Assembly (NCBI GenBank): GCA_002368155.1
Contig: AP018180.1
Span: forward strand, 5,479,007 to 5,543,006
DNA length: 64,000 nucleotides
DNA from: Nostoc carneum NIES-2107
GTDB taxonomy: Bacteria; Cyanobacteriota; Cyanobacteriia; Cyanobacteriales; Nostocaceae
Direction of reading: 5' to 3'
A program made the position numbers and the translations under genes. The notes under the pieces were generated by a model that ran no database searches, was not told the origin of the DNA, and saw nothing but the letters and a program-made list of their open reading frames with translations. Of the stretch, positions 27,247 through 35,547 are shown piece by piece; position 1 is the stretch's first letter, and each line of letters starts with the position of its first letter.

Positions 27247-27951
27247 ATGGTCATTAATTTAAAATCTCCAATCCAAAATCTCAACGCGGCTGAGTACAAT
27301 TGTCTGGCTGACCTCAATTTATATGATTCTCCTGAATGTACGCGCTTGGCGACTCAAGCCGCAACTGGGCGACATCTGCGGGTAACATCAAATCATCAGG
27401 ATGCCGCTGTTGAAGTTTGTTTATGTGAAGATGACTATCCAGGGTGGGTATCTTTTAGTGATTTGGGTTTATTACAAAGAGCTACTTTACCTTATCGGGC
27501 AGCAAAATTAACGGAAGCAGAAATTAAAAAACTGCTACCAGGGGCGATCGCTTTTACGCACCAAGCCATGCAACAATCAAATTATTACCTTTGGGGCGGT
27601 ACGGTGGGGCCGAATTATGATTGTTCTGGGTTGATGCAAGCGGCTTTTGTATCTGTGGGAATCTGGTTACCGCGAGATGCTTACCAGCAAGAAGCTTTTA
27701 CCCAACCAATTACCATCGCAGAATTAGCACCCGGAGATTTGATATTTTTTGGCACTCCCCAAAAAGCAACTCATGTGGGACTTCATTTAGGAGATGGTCG
27801 CTATATCCATAGTTCCGGGAAAGACCAAGGACGCAACGGGATTGGCATTGACCAACTATCGGAACAGGGAGATGCTGTTAGTCGGTCATATTATCAACAA
27901 CTGCGCGGTGCTGGCAGAGTTGTCAAGAGTTATCAACCACAGGGACGCTGA
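27247..27951 (+). CDS. NlpC/P60 gamma-D-glutamyl-diamino acid endopeptidase
   Basis: The 234-residue protein has an N-terminal SH3b-type domain (about 15-80) and a C-terminal NlpC/P60 domain. The catalytic Cys126 (YDCSG), His176 (ATHVGLHLGD) and His188 (YIHSS) coincide with those of the structurally solved Nostoc punctiforme and Anabaena variabilis enzymes of the same length. These cleave the D-Glu to diaminopimelate bond in free peptides with an N-terminal L-Ala, serving wall recycling. No signal peptide, as in those proteins. It shares a 22-base divergent leader with the beta-lactamase-like gene. Confidence 0.9.
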   Translation: MVINLKSPIQNLNAAEYNCLADLNLYDSPECTRLATQAATGRHLRVTSNHQDAAVEVCLCEDDYPGWVSFSDLGLLQRATLPYRAAKLTEAEIKKLLPGAIAFTHQAMQQSNYYLWGGTVGPNYDCSGLMQAAFVSVGIWLPRDAYQQEAFTQPITIAELAPGDLIFFGTPQKATHVGLHLGDGRYIHSSGKDQGRNGIGIDQLSEQGDAVSRSYYQQLRGAGRVVKSYQPQGR

Positions 27952-27966
27952 GGACAGGGAAAAAAT

Positions 27967-28980
27967 ATGAGGACTGGCTGGGTTTCAGAGAGAACAGAAG
28001 GGGAAAATGGCACAAGTTTGGCGATTGTCCCTGATATTTCGGTGGTAGTGCCAGTACGTGATGAGGTCGAAAGTTTGCCATTATTATTAGAGGCGATCGC
28101 ATCTGCTGTGAGTGACAATCAGTTAACCTATGAAATTATCTGTGTCGATGATGGTTCAACTGATGGTTCCGCCGAATTACTCAAGCAACTAGCACAAACC
28201 CGCAATGATTTAAAAGCCGTAATTCTGCGACGTAACTACGGACAAACTGCAGCGATGGCGGCGGGGTTTAACTATGCTTTGGGTCAGGTGATTGTCACTT
28301 TAGATGCTGATTTGCAAAATGACCCAGCTGACATACCCATATTATTAGCCAAGTTGGATGAAGGTTACGATTTGGTGAGTGGTTGGCGACATAAACGCCA
28401 AGATGCAGCTTTATCGCGGTTACTTCCTTCTAAAATTGCCAACTGGCTAATTGGTAGTATTACAGGCGTAAAATTACATGACTATGGCTGTTCTCTCAAA
28501 GCTTATCGTGCTGAAGTTTTGGCAGATATGAATCTTTATGGAGAACTGCATCGCTTTTTACCCGCCTTAGCTTACATCGAAGGCGCAAGAATTACCGAAA
28601 TACCTGTCCGTCATCATCCCCGCCGCTTTGGTCGCAGTAAGTATGGATTATCGCGGACATTCCGCGTGATGATGGATTTATTAACAATATCTTTTATGAA
28701 AAAGTTCCTCACCAAACCTATGCATGTTTTTGGTTTGTTGGGGTTATTATCAATGGTTTTAGGGTCAATTCTGGGGATTTACTTAACTTTTATTAAATTA
28801 GCTTGGGGTGAGATGATTGGGAATCGCCCATTGCTAATTTTAGCAGTGCTGTTATTAGTAACAGGAGTGCAATTATTTTCTTTTGGTTTATTAGCAGAAT
28901 TGTTGATGCGTACCTACCACGAATCCCAAGGTAGACCCATATATCGGGTGCGGGAAGTAATAGCAAAAAATGTTAACTAA
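27967..28980 (+). CDS. GT2 polyprenyl-phosphate glycosyltransferase
   Basis: This 337-residue protein has a GT-A fold: VVPVRDEVESLP, ICVDDGSTDGSAELL, DADLQNDP (the DXD region). Two C-terminal membrane helices (about 255-277 and 287-310) follow. The layout matches DPM1/ArnC/GtrB-type enzymes that load a sugar on polyprenyl phosphate at the cytoplasmic face. It starts 15 bases after the NlpC/P60 gene, so the two are likely co-transcribed. Sugar donor unknown. Confidence 0.85.
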   Translation: MRTGWVSERTEGENGTSLAIVPDISVVVPVRDEVESLPLLLEAIASAVSDNQLTYEIICVDDGSTDGSAELLKQLAQTRNDLKAVILRRNYGQTAAMAAGFNYALGQVIVTLDADLQNDPADIPILLAKLDEGYDLVSGWRHKRQDAALSRLLPSKIANWLIGSITGVKLHDYGCSLKAYRAEVLADMNLYGELHRFLPALAYIEGARITEIPVRHHPRRFGRSKYGLSRTFRVMMDLLTISFMKKFLTKPMHVFGLLGLLSMVLGSILGIYLTFIKLAWGEMIGNRPLLILAVLLLVTGVQLFSFGLLAELLMRTYHESQGRPIYRVREVIAKNVN

Positions 28981-29026
28981 CGTAACAATAAGAGAAAAAC
29001 ACATTTAATACTTAACTGCGTCTACC

Positions 29027-30259
29027 TTGAAAGTTTTTGAGATTCTTCAGTCCCAACTACAACGTAACCTGCTGTCTTTATTTGCAGCGGGTTTATTATT
29101 CTGGTCTAGCTTGGCAGCTTTGTTACCAACGCTACCACTATACATGGAAGATTTAGGCGCATCTAAGCAACAAATAGGTATTGTGCTTGGTTGTTTTGCT
29201 ATAGGAATGTTATTATTTCGCTCCGTTTTTGGGCGTTTAGCAGACCAAAGAGGGCGGAAAATAGTTTTACTAATTGGGATGCTAGTAAATGCGATCGCAC
29301 CTCTGGGTTACATATTAGTACAATCAATTCCGGGGTTAATGGCAGTGCGGGCGTTTCATGGGCTAAGTATCGCCGCTTTTACCACAGGTTACTTAGCATT
29401 GGTAGCAGATTTAGCACCAGAGAAAAATCGTGGTGAAATCATGGGCTACATGAGTTTGGTAACTCCCATTGGTGCAGCTATTGGCCCCGCTTTGGGAGGT
29501 TATTTACAAGCAGCAAGTGGTTACACGCCGTTATTTTTGCTATCTACAGGATTGGCGGGGATGGGTTTATTGTGTCTTATACCGATTGTTAATCCCCCAA
29601 TCCACAAGCAAAACAAATCGGATAGTAGTAATAGCAAATTTTGGCAGTTATTATTCAGTCCCAGAGTCAGAGTTTTAGCCAGCATTATGCTAATGATTGG
29701 CTTGGCGTTTGGCGCTTTGCACACCTTTGTACCTTTATTTATCAAAGCCGCACGAGTAGATTTAAACCCAGGCTTATTTTACACAGCCGGCGCACTTGCT
29801 AGTTTTAGCGTCCGCTTTTTTACTGGCAAAGCAAGCGATCGCTATGGTAGAGGTTTATTTATTACTCTCAGCCTGGTTGTGTATGCAATTTCGATGCTCA
29901 TACTAGCAATCGCTACCACCGCCAATGTGTTCTTAATCGCCGGCACTTTAGAAGGTGCGGGTTCTGGTATCCTCATGCCTATGATTTCTACAGTAATTGC
30001 CGATCGCTCTCTCCCGCAAGAAAGGGGAAGGGTATTTTCACTTTGTATTATGGGCTTAGATTTTGGCATTGCGATCGCTGGCCCAATTTTCGGTTCGCTT
30101 GCTGAACAAGTTGGCTATCGCAATATGTTTAGTTTTTGCGGTGGCTTAACTGTCCTAGCGCTGTTGATTTTCCTAACTCAAGGCAATAGAAACTTTGCTG
30201 ATTCCCTGCGCTTTGCTTTAGGTCGAAGTAAGGATGCTTATTCTCTAAATCAATCATAA
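29027..30259 (+). CDS. MFS permease (drug or sugar efflux type)
   Basis: The 410-residue product has twelve predicted hydrophobic segments and MFS signatures: GRLADQRGRKIVLLIG between helices 2 and 3 and GKASDRYGRGLF in the second half. The only usable start is TTG at 29027, which precedes the first helix by about 20 residues. It follows the glycosyltransferase by 46 bases and ends before a strong terminator, so it closes the 27247-30259 transcript. Substrate unknown. Confidence 0.82.
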   Translation: MKVFEILQSQLQRNLLSLFAAGLLFWSSLAALLPTLPLYMEDLGASKQQIGIVLGCFAIGMLLFRSVFGRLADQRGRKIVLLIGMLVNAIAPLGYILVQSIPGLMAVRAFHGLSIAAFTTGYLALVADLAPEKNRGEIMGYMSLVTPIGAAIGPALGGYLQAASGYTPLFLLSTGLAGMGLLCLIPIVNPPIHKQNKSDSSNSKFWQLLFSPRVRVLASIMLMIGLAFGALHTFVPLFIKAARVDLNPGLFYTAGALASFSVRFFTGKASDRYGRGLFITLSLVVYAISMLILAIATTANVFLIAGTLEGAGSGILMPMISTVIADRSLPQERGRVFSLCIMGLDFGIAIAGPIFGSLAEQVGYRNMFSFCGGLTVLALLIFLTQGNRNFADSLRFALGRSKDAYSLNQS

Positions 30260-30293
30260 AAAAGAAGCGCAATCTAATGATTGCGCTTCTTTT
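30259..30293 (+). terminator. Strong rho-independent terminator after the MFS gene
   Basis: AAAGAAGCGCAATC (30261-30274) pairs perfectly over 14 bases with GATTGCGCTTCTTT (30279-30292) around TAAT, ending in a T-run. The A-run on the far side means it may also end minus-strand transcription from the tRNA. Confidence 0.9.
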
Positions 30294-30295
30294 AA

Positions 30296-30369
30296 CGGGC
30301 GAGGAGGGATTCGAACCCCCGACACCGTGGTCCGTAGCCACGTGCTCTAGTCCACTGAGCTACACGCCC
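30296..30369 (-). tRNA. tRNA-Arg (ACG)
   Basis: The reverse strand folds as a cloverleaf of 74 bases: acceptor GGGCGTG with CTCGCCC (one T-T mismatch), D-arm GCTC/GAGC, anticodon stem CGTGG/CCACG with loop CTACGGA (anticodon ACG, read as Arg CGN after A34 deamination), and T-arm with TTCGAAT. Discriminator G. The 3' CCA is not encoded. Confidence 0.95.
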
Positions 30370-30406
30370 CTGTCAGAAAATTATATTAACACGTTCTTTA
30401 AAAATC

Positions 30407-30916
30407 ATGCAAGACAATTTTGCTGCTAATTTTCCTAACCTCACTCATCTCGACCAACAAGGACAGGCACAAATGGTAGATGTATCTGAGAAAGCCCCTA
30501 CTGTGCGCCAAGCTGTAGCTGCGGCCCAAGTGCGAATGCTACCGGAGACTTTTGCCTGCATCCAAGCTGGGAACGCTCCTAAAGGCGATGTTCTAGGTAC
30601 TGCAAGGATAGCGGGAATTATGGCTGCGAAACAGACAGCTAATTTAATTCCTCTATGTCATCCTTTGCCATTGCAGAAAGTAGAAGTCGAAGTAATACCA
30701 GATTCCCAACTCCCTGGCTATCAAATTCAGGCTACCGTTAAAACCAAAGCCGAAACTGGCGTAGAGATGGAAGCTTTAACTGCTGTCTCTGTGGCAGCTT
30801 TAACTTTATACGATATGGCAAAAGCCTTAGAAAAATCGATTCAAATTGAATCAATTCGCTTAATTAGCAAAACTGGGGGAAAATCCGGAGATTATTCCGC
30901 AAGAATTAGTGGCTAA
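30407..30916 (+). CDS. moaC: Cyclic pyranopterin monophosphate synthase
   Basis: The 169-residue product matches MoaC along its length: [48 protein letters not shown], and [20 protein letters not shown]. MoaC converts the GTP-derived intermediate made by MoaA into cyclic pyranopterin monophosphate in molybdenum cofactor synthesis. No other moa gene is next to it. The ATG is in the short gap after the tRNA. Confidence 0.93.
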   Translation: MQDNFAANFPNLTHLDQQGQAQMVDVSEKAPTVRQAVAAAQVRMLPETFACIQAGNAPKGDVLGTARIAGIMAAKQTANLIPLCHPLPLQKVEVEVIPDSQLPGYQIQATVKTKAETGVEMEALTAVSVAALTLYDMAKALEKSIQIESIRLISKTGGKSGDYSARISG

Positions 30917-31052
30917 GTGCTAAAAATTTCTGTGGTGGTTTGGGAAAAGGGCAAAGGGGAATGGGGAAGGGGTAAGGGATAAATGAAAACCTTTCCCCTG
31001 GAACCGAAAACTATTGGATTATTGCCCACTAGCAATATCAACTACTCCCAAT

Positions 31053-31150
31053 CTTGTCGGTTAAGGGTAAAAGAAGCAAGAAAAAACCCTTAACCCTTAC
31101 CCTTTAACCTTTTCCCCAAACCAAATTAAGAGTTGAAAATCCTTAACCAA
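31053..31150. repeat. Dispersed repeat, copy B (inverted relative to 4315)
   Basis: Reading the minus strand from 31150 gives GGTTAAGGATTTTCAACTCT then TTTGGTTTGGGGAAAAGG, the same order as 4315-4434, with only a few differences and a shorter middle. Both copies are between genes. Confidence 0.7.
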
Positions 31151-31185
31151 TGGGATTGATGTTCAATTTTGTTTATTATTGATCA

Positions 31186-31527
31186 GTACTTACGCAACTG
31201 GCACAGTGATCCTCTGACATAAGAAAAGACAGTTCAGTTAAGAAAATTAATTGATAACAAAACCAAAAAACTAGTTACTCAACAACATAGCAGAACAATA
31301 CTTTTGGAGGGGGTTTGGGGGACGCAACCGTCACCCAATCGGGGGTTTGGGGGATTCTCCCCCAATTCTTCTGGCTTCTTTAATAAGTGACAAATCAATC
31401 GCTAATGAGCTTATATGAACTGTATTGTGACATAAGATTCAAGAGTCAAAAATTTAGGTTTTTTGGACTTTTGACATTTGACTAGGGACAAACCTAAACG
31501 AAAAAAATATGACACTTGAGTAAGTCC
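31186..31527. mobile_element. Candidate decayed MITE or IS remnant
   Basis: GTACTTACGCAACTGGCA at the left (from about 31187) is imperfectly matched by the complement of the right end (GGACTTACTCAAGTGTCA, ending near 31527). ACTTACGCA-type ends are common on Nostocales insertion elements. Inside lie only G-rich runs (GGGGGTTTGGGGG twice, 31316 and 31340) and no transposase frame. Confidence 0.35.
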
Positions 31528-31711
31528 TATAGATGTTGACTGTTAAACAGGTCAAAAGCTGATTTTTGAATTTTTTTAGCTGCAACAAGAAATTTGATTT
31601 TATTTTTTAATTCCCTAATGATGAGGATAAAAGAACAAAAGAAAGGGAAAATTGTGTTAAAACCCTGTAATTTTTAATTGATAATTCGTAATCAAAATCT
31701 GCAATATATCG

Positions 31712-31740
31712 TTGACAGATACTGACTCAATATGAATAAA
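31712..31740 (+). promoter_or_regulatory. Candidate promoter upstream of the GAF-kinase gene
   Basis: A perfect TTGACA (31712-31717) is followed after 17 bases by AATAAA (31735-31740), which matches four of six -10 positions. It lies about 160 bases before the start codon at 31900. Confidence 0.35.
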
Positions 31741-31899
31741 TAATCATGACCTTTTATCAGTTGCTTGTGGTGAAACCAATTCTAAAATAGTTGATGAAGC
31801 ATCAAACTGGCATCATCAGGGTGAGCGTAATTTGTAAAGTAAATTCAAATTACAAAATTAAAACATTAAAGCAACATATACATCACTAAATACTAATTT

Positions 31900-33099
31900 A
31901 TGCCACATCAAGAGAGTGATGCCGTTGAAGCAGGACGTTTATACAGGACTACTGGTGCAATAGCCTCTCATAAGTTGCGATCGCCAGTTTATCGCGCTTG
32001 GGAAAGATCCCACCTGCAAGGAGCTAACCCTCTGGCGTTACAAGCAGAACAACTATCTAGCCGAGACACAGAGCATCTGCTTCAGCAAAATAATTATTTA
32101 ATTGATGTAGTGCGTCCTTATTTCCGAATGCTATCACAGGCGGCAGGGCAAGAACACCATGCGATCATGTTAGGCGATCGCCAAGCTATTCTATTAGATG
32201 TGATTGGTGATGAGCAGACTGTCAACGGGCCAGAACCTTTTCCACAAGCAGGTTCTCTACTATCAGAAGCTGTGGCTGGCGCTAATGGTATAGGCACACC
32301 TTTAGCAGAAGAAAATTATATAGAAATTATTTCCGCAGAGCATTTTATCGAAGGATTTCAGCCTTTTACTTGCCAAGGTATACCGCTGCGAAACGACAAA
32401 CAAGACATTGTTGGTGTGTTGAGTATTTCTTTGCGACGTGCAGATGCGAGAAAACGCCTGAAAGAAATATTGCGATGTGCTTCCCATGCTATTGAAGCCG
32501 AATTTGCGATCGCAAATTTAGAAACAGATGTTCATCGCGTACTAGCTTCGCAACCAGACGAATATGAGCCATTAGAAGAATTACGCCAGGATCTCATTCA
32601 AGTCCATCAAGCCGCACGCTTAAAACTTGAGGTGATCTCGCGGATGGTGGCTGTTAATCGCTGGGAGTATGCAGCGCAACTACTCAAACAAGCAGAACAA
32701 TCAATTGAAATTTTTCGCCGTCGCGCTCATATTTGGCGCAATTTAGCATCATTAGAGACTGGTAGTGTTCAATCTCTGCCACTCATTCAGAGTATCAATG
32801 ATGTGATAGAGATTTTATCTACAGAAGTTGCTATTCGTAAAATTGAAATTGTGGCTAATTGGCAAGAGGAAATTACAGTGCTTGCCGATCCTCAAACTCT
32901 GTTACGTAATATATTGCGTTGTTTTCTCCAAACTTTTGAAGTTGCAGGTCAAAATGGGACAGTAGAAGTATCAATCAACAAGGTGCAAAGTGCTCAATTC
33001 GCACAAGTAAATTTTATAGCAAGTTCAGCAGTAAATATTGACCATTCGGAATTAACTCCGTATAGTTTTTGCTTATCCATAGCCAAAACCAAATTATGA
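31900..33099 (+). CDS. GAF-type sensor with degenerate histidine-kinase module
   Basis: The 399-residue protein begins with a helical segment and a GAF-like region (about 60-200; GIGTPLAEENYIEIIS, VGVLSISLRRADARK) of the type seen in AcoR-like sensors. A dimerisation-like helix pair (about 215-275, with HQAARLKLEVISRM) is followed by an ATPase-like tail (ITVLADPQTLLRNILRCFLQTFEV). At the position of the kinase N-box the expected Asn is missing, and no GxGLG motif is present, so kinase activity is doubtful. It overlaps the receiver gene by ATGA and most likely feeds or binds that regulator. Confidence 0.7.
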   Translation: MPHQESDAVEAGRLYRTTGAIASHKLRSPVYRAWERSHLQGANPLALQAEQLSSRDTEHLLQQNNYLIDVVRPYFRMLSQAAGQEHHAIMLGDRQAILLDVIGDEQTVNGPEPFPQAGSLLSEAVAGANGIGTPLAEENYIEIISAEHFIEGFQPFTCQGIPLRNDKQDIVGVLSISLRRADARKRLKEILRCASHAIEAEFAIANLETDVHRVLASQPDEYEPLEELRQDLIQVHQAARLKLEVISRMVAVNRWEYAAQLLKQAEQSIEIFRRRAHIWRNLASLETGSVQSLPLIQSINDVIEILSTEVAIRKIEIVANWQEEITVLADPQTLLRNILRCFLQTFEVAGQNGTVEVSINKVQSAQFAQVNFIASSAVNIDHSELTPYSFCLSIAKTKL

Positions 33100-33482
33100 G
33101 CCTTCAAAGTTTAGCAAAGCGCAAATTGGTAATTGCAGACGATGACAGCGACAGTCGCACCATGCTCGCTTTTTTACTTGAGCAAGAAGGGTGGGAGGTA
33201 AGAGAAGCAAAAGATGGGAAAGAAGCCTTAGAACAAGTTCTGACACAACAACCAGACTTATTAATTTTAGATAATAGAATGCCAGAACTTACTGGTGCTG
33301 AGGTTTATCAAAATCTCCAAGCTAGAGGAATTAAGTTAGCAGTTGTCTTAGTGACTGCTTATAACCACGTGGACGAATTGGCTTCATCCCTAGGAATTTC
33401 TTATTTTGTCAATAAGCCCTATGACATTACAAAACTGCTCACAACCATAGAATCTGCTTACGAAAATTCTCCATCCTCCTAA
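33096..33482 (+). CDS. Single-domain response regulator (CheY-like)
   Basis: The 128-residue product is a receiver domain only: DDD at 16-18, the acceptor Asp in LLILDNRMP, a Thr in LVTAYNH and Lys in FVNKPYD. It has no output domain, so it presumably acts by protein contact or as phosphorelay intermediate. Its ATG overlaps the stop of the upstream GAF protein. The ATG at 33096 is preferred to a Met nine codons earlier because of the overlap and the receiver boundary. Confidence 0.88.
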   Translation: MSLQSLAKRKLVIADDDSDSRTMLAFLLEQEGWEVREAKDGKEALEQVLTQQPDLLILDNRMPELTGAEVYQNLQARGIKLAVVLVTAYNHVDELASSLGISYFVNKPYDITKLLTTIESAYENSPSS

Positions 33483-33735
33483 ACTTAGAGCTAACTCGCT
33501 CAACCCCCACGCCTCAAATTTAAGATATAAAAATATATATTTCTGTGTTCCCTATTTTCTTTTTTCAAGACAGTCATTGATACCAGGTTTTGCCACAATC
33601 AAGCAAGAAAATCTGTTTTTCCTATGCCCAATGCCCTATCCCCCATGCCCCATACCCATTTTCTCCCTCTAATAGCAACTGCACCCCGAACACCCTTAGA
33701 ATAAGTAGGTGTGTCACAATCTGTAACAAATATTT
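33483..33735. repeat. Short gap with ATGCCC-type repeats
   Basis: About 250 bases between genes. CCCAATGCCCTATCCCCCATGCCCCATACCC units at about 33626-33656 resemble the ATGCCC runs near 7487-7520. Nothing else is seen. Confidence 0.65.
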
Positions 33736-33993
33736 ATGCCTCCTCGTTGGCCTACCAAACCCGATCGCAAAGACCCAGCCTACCGCAAAATTGATGACAG
33801 AATGAATTTCGCTGTTCACGTAGCGATCGCAGCTACGATTAACTCTGGGTTGTGGTTTGTCCACAATCTCAAAGCCACTAACTGGGAATGGCTGCCTTGG
33901 TTAACAGTCAGTTGGATTGTGGTATTGTCGGTGCATCTGCTTTATATCAGTGCGATCGCCAACTATTCCGATACGCCACCAAAATCCACCTGA
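33736..33993 (+). CDS. 2TM-domain membrane protein
   Basis: The 85-residue product has two closely spaced helices (about 25-44 and 52-74) after a conserved, charged start (KPDRKDPAYRKIDDRMNF), as in 2TM-domain proteins. WPTKPDRKDP and NSGLWFVHNL are typical cyanobacterial features. Function of the domain is not established. It is inner-membrane located by prediction. Confidence 0.75.
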   Translation: MPPRWPTKPDRKDPAYRKIDDRMNFAVHVAIAATINSGLWFVHNLKATNWEWLPWLTVSWIVVLSVHLLYISAIANYSDTPPKST

Positions 33994-34113
33994 AGACGGA
34001 CTATCAATGCTGGGGCGATTGTAACCTGTGACTGTAGAGATAGCCTAGCCAATTGAGCGATAATGAGAAATAGCCTGAGAGTTAACGCTCTTTGTTGATA
34101 TGGGGTGATTTTT

Positions 34114-34422
34114 ATGGCTAAGACTAACACCACAGAACTGCTAGAAGCCCTAGCAGCCGAAATAGGTGAAAATGTTTACATGGATATTGCTAAGTGGCAT
34201 CTTTATTTATCTAATGCCAAACTGCATACCGTTGTTGCCGAACAGCTCTATCCTTTAATTACTTCTAATAGTGTTACCGAAAACCGTGTGACCGCAGTAT
34301 TAGAATCAATTCCTGTCAAAATTGGCGGTGGTAGAAAGGAAATTCCTTTAATAGATTTACTCCCACTGCAATGCCAGGTTAACTTAGTAGATATTTTAGA
34401 AAAATATCAACGAGAAATTTAA
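34114..34422 (+). CDS. DUF3181-type cyanobacterial protein
   Basis: The 102-residue product reads TTELLEALAAEIGENVYMD and AKWHLYLSNAKLHTVVAEQL, matching a cyanobacteria-specific family of no known role. Start ATG at 34114 follows a GGGGTGA site by six bases and is chosen over the GTG three codons earlier. It is short, soluble and alpha-helical. Not linked to neighbours by spacing. Confidence 0.75.
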   Translation: MAKTNTTELLEALAAEIGENVYMDIAKWHLYLSNAKLHTVVAEQLYPLITSNSVTENRVTAVLESIPVKIGGGRKEIPLIDLLPLQCQVNLVDILEKYQREI

Positions 34423-35112
34423 CTTTCTTCTCGACCAGTAGCTATGTTACTTGTTCCTTTGTCAGCAGTGCTAAGTCAAGAGTCTTGAGTATTGAGGCTT
34501 GAGTAGGGCCACTCACCCAGCATTCAGAACTTTTAACTCAGCACTTTTTGTTTAATACCGACTAGAACAAGTTATAGGTAATATCAGTACATAATGTTTG
34601 ATGGCAATAAATCCTCAGTTTGAACTGGGCAATGACTAGGAATTAATCAGAAGTGTAAAGGCCATCTTTTGATGCTGAAAATACCTAAGTTTTGTTAAAT
34701 AAGCAGTTAAGAAATAGAAAATCCTGAGAAAATAAGATTGGGCAAAAATCCCATAGTCATGTCATTAGACAATCAACGCAGTAAAGGTGAGCAATTCTGA
34801 AGTTATAAGATTGCATACTTTTATTGGTAGTGACAGATATTTATTAATTTGCCCAACTGCTTGATTAACTGATGCGTAGTAGACTTATAAAATTTAATTC
34901 CAAGTGTGTCTAACTTTTCTCTATATGGTGAGGAAAGCAACGCTCAATCCAATACCCTATATCCCTATCTATCAGATAAAAGTAATAGAATTACCAGCAT
35001 CTTTTCTGCCAAGAGAGAGGTTTTCTACAACCCATGATTAGTGATAAAAATGGGTGAGGCAATTTGTCGCATACGAAAAATTTACTGAGCAATTAATTGA
35101 GGATTAACCAAT
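34423..35112. other. Long intergenic region, no gene
   Basis: About 690 bases, AT-rich, with direct repeats of CAAGAGTC/GAGTCTTGAG type near 34475-34505. No hairpin, tRNA-like fold or short gene with a ribosome binding site was found. GAGGA lies about ten bases before the next start. Confidence 0.55.
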
Positions 35113-35325
35113 ATGTTTTTACAACTCAAAGATACTGGAGATTTAGTCAAAATAGTTGATGTACAAGAATTACTTGACCCTAATAATGAGACTATTCACG
35201 GACAAGATCAAGAAGGTCAAGAAGAACAAGAAACAGATATCTTCAAAAAAGATGAGTTAGTTTTTCCTTCAGGTGAAAGCTTACCACGCTGTTGGTTAGA
35301 TGCTAACTATAGAAAAGCTAGGTAA
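35113..35325 (+). CDS. Small acidic protein of unknown function
   Basis: The 70-residue product begins MFLQLKDTGDLVKIVDVQEL and continues with a Gln/Glu-rich acidic middle (QDQEGQEEQETD) and a conserved-looking end (FPSGESLPRCWLDANYR). Proteins like it are widespread in cyanobacteria, some of them mislabelled as acetyltransferases. No function is known. A GAGGA site precedes the ATG. It is followed by two palindromic repeats. Confidence 0.65.
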   Translation: MFLQLKDTGDLVKIVDVQELLDPNNETIHGQDQEGQEEQETDIFKKDELVFPSGESLPRCWLDANYRKAR

Positions 35326-35334
35326 CAATTTTGT

Positions 35335-35365
35335 AGGATGCGTTACGGACTCCGTAACGCATCCT
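35335..35365. repeat. AGGATGCGTTACGGA perfect palindrome
   Basis: Arms 35335-35349 and 35351-35365 pair over all 15 positions around one base. It directly follows the 70-residue gene. It belongs to the GATGCGTTA hairpin family. No T-run. Confidence 0.85.
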
Positions 35366-35407
35366 GCTGCGCCGATGTAGTTGATTTTTACTTAACACAT
35401 CAAACGT

Positions 35408-35444
35408 AATAGGGTGCGTTACTGATAGCGTAACGCACCCTATT
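35408..35444. repeat. AATAGGGTGCGTTAC perfect palindrome
   Basis: Arms 35408-35422 and 35430-35444 pair over 15 positions around a seven-base loop. It is 42 bases from the previous palindrome and shares the TGCGTTA core. Confidence 0.85.
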
Positions 35445-35547
35445 GGCGTATCAATTTTTAACAAAAATCATTGAAATGGTGTAAAAACTAAGCTATTATA
35501 CCAAAAATATTAAGTAATAACCGAAGTAAAAATTAGAGAAAAAGTAT

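Larger units (their letters stand above)
30917..31899. other. Long intergenic region with dispersed repeats and a decayed element
   Basis: About 980 bases without a gene. GGGAAAAGGGCAAAGG and GGGGAAGGGGTAAGGG units (30945-30980) face, in reverse, the dispersed repeat copy at 31053-31150. A block with ACTTACGCAAC-type inverted ends covers 31186-31527. A TTGACA promoter candidate is at 31712. No short gene convinces. Confidence 0.65.

Noticed and set aside
30129-30341. Minus-strand frame across the tRNA
   Set aside because: It is read out of the tRNA-Arg sequence and the terminator.
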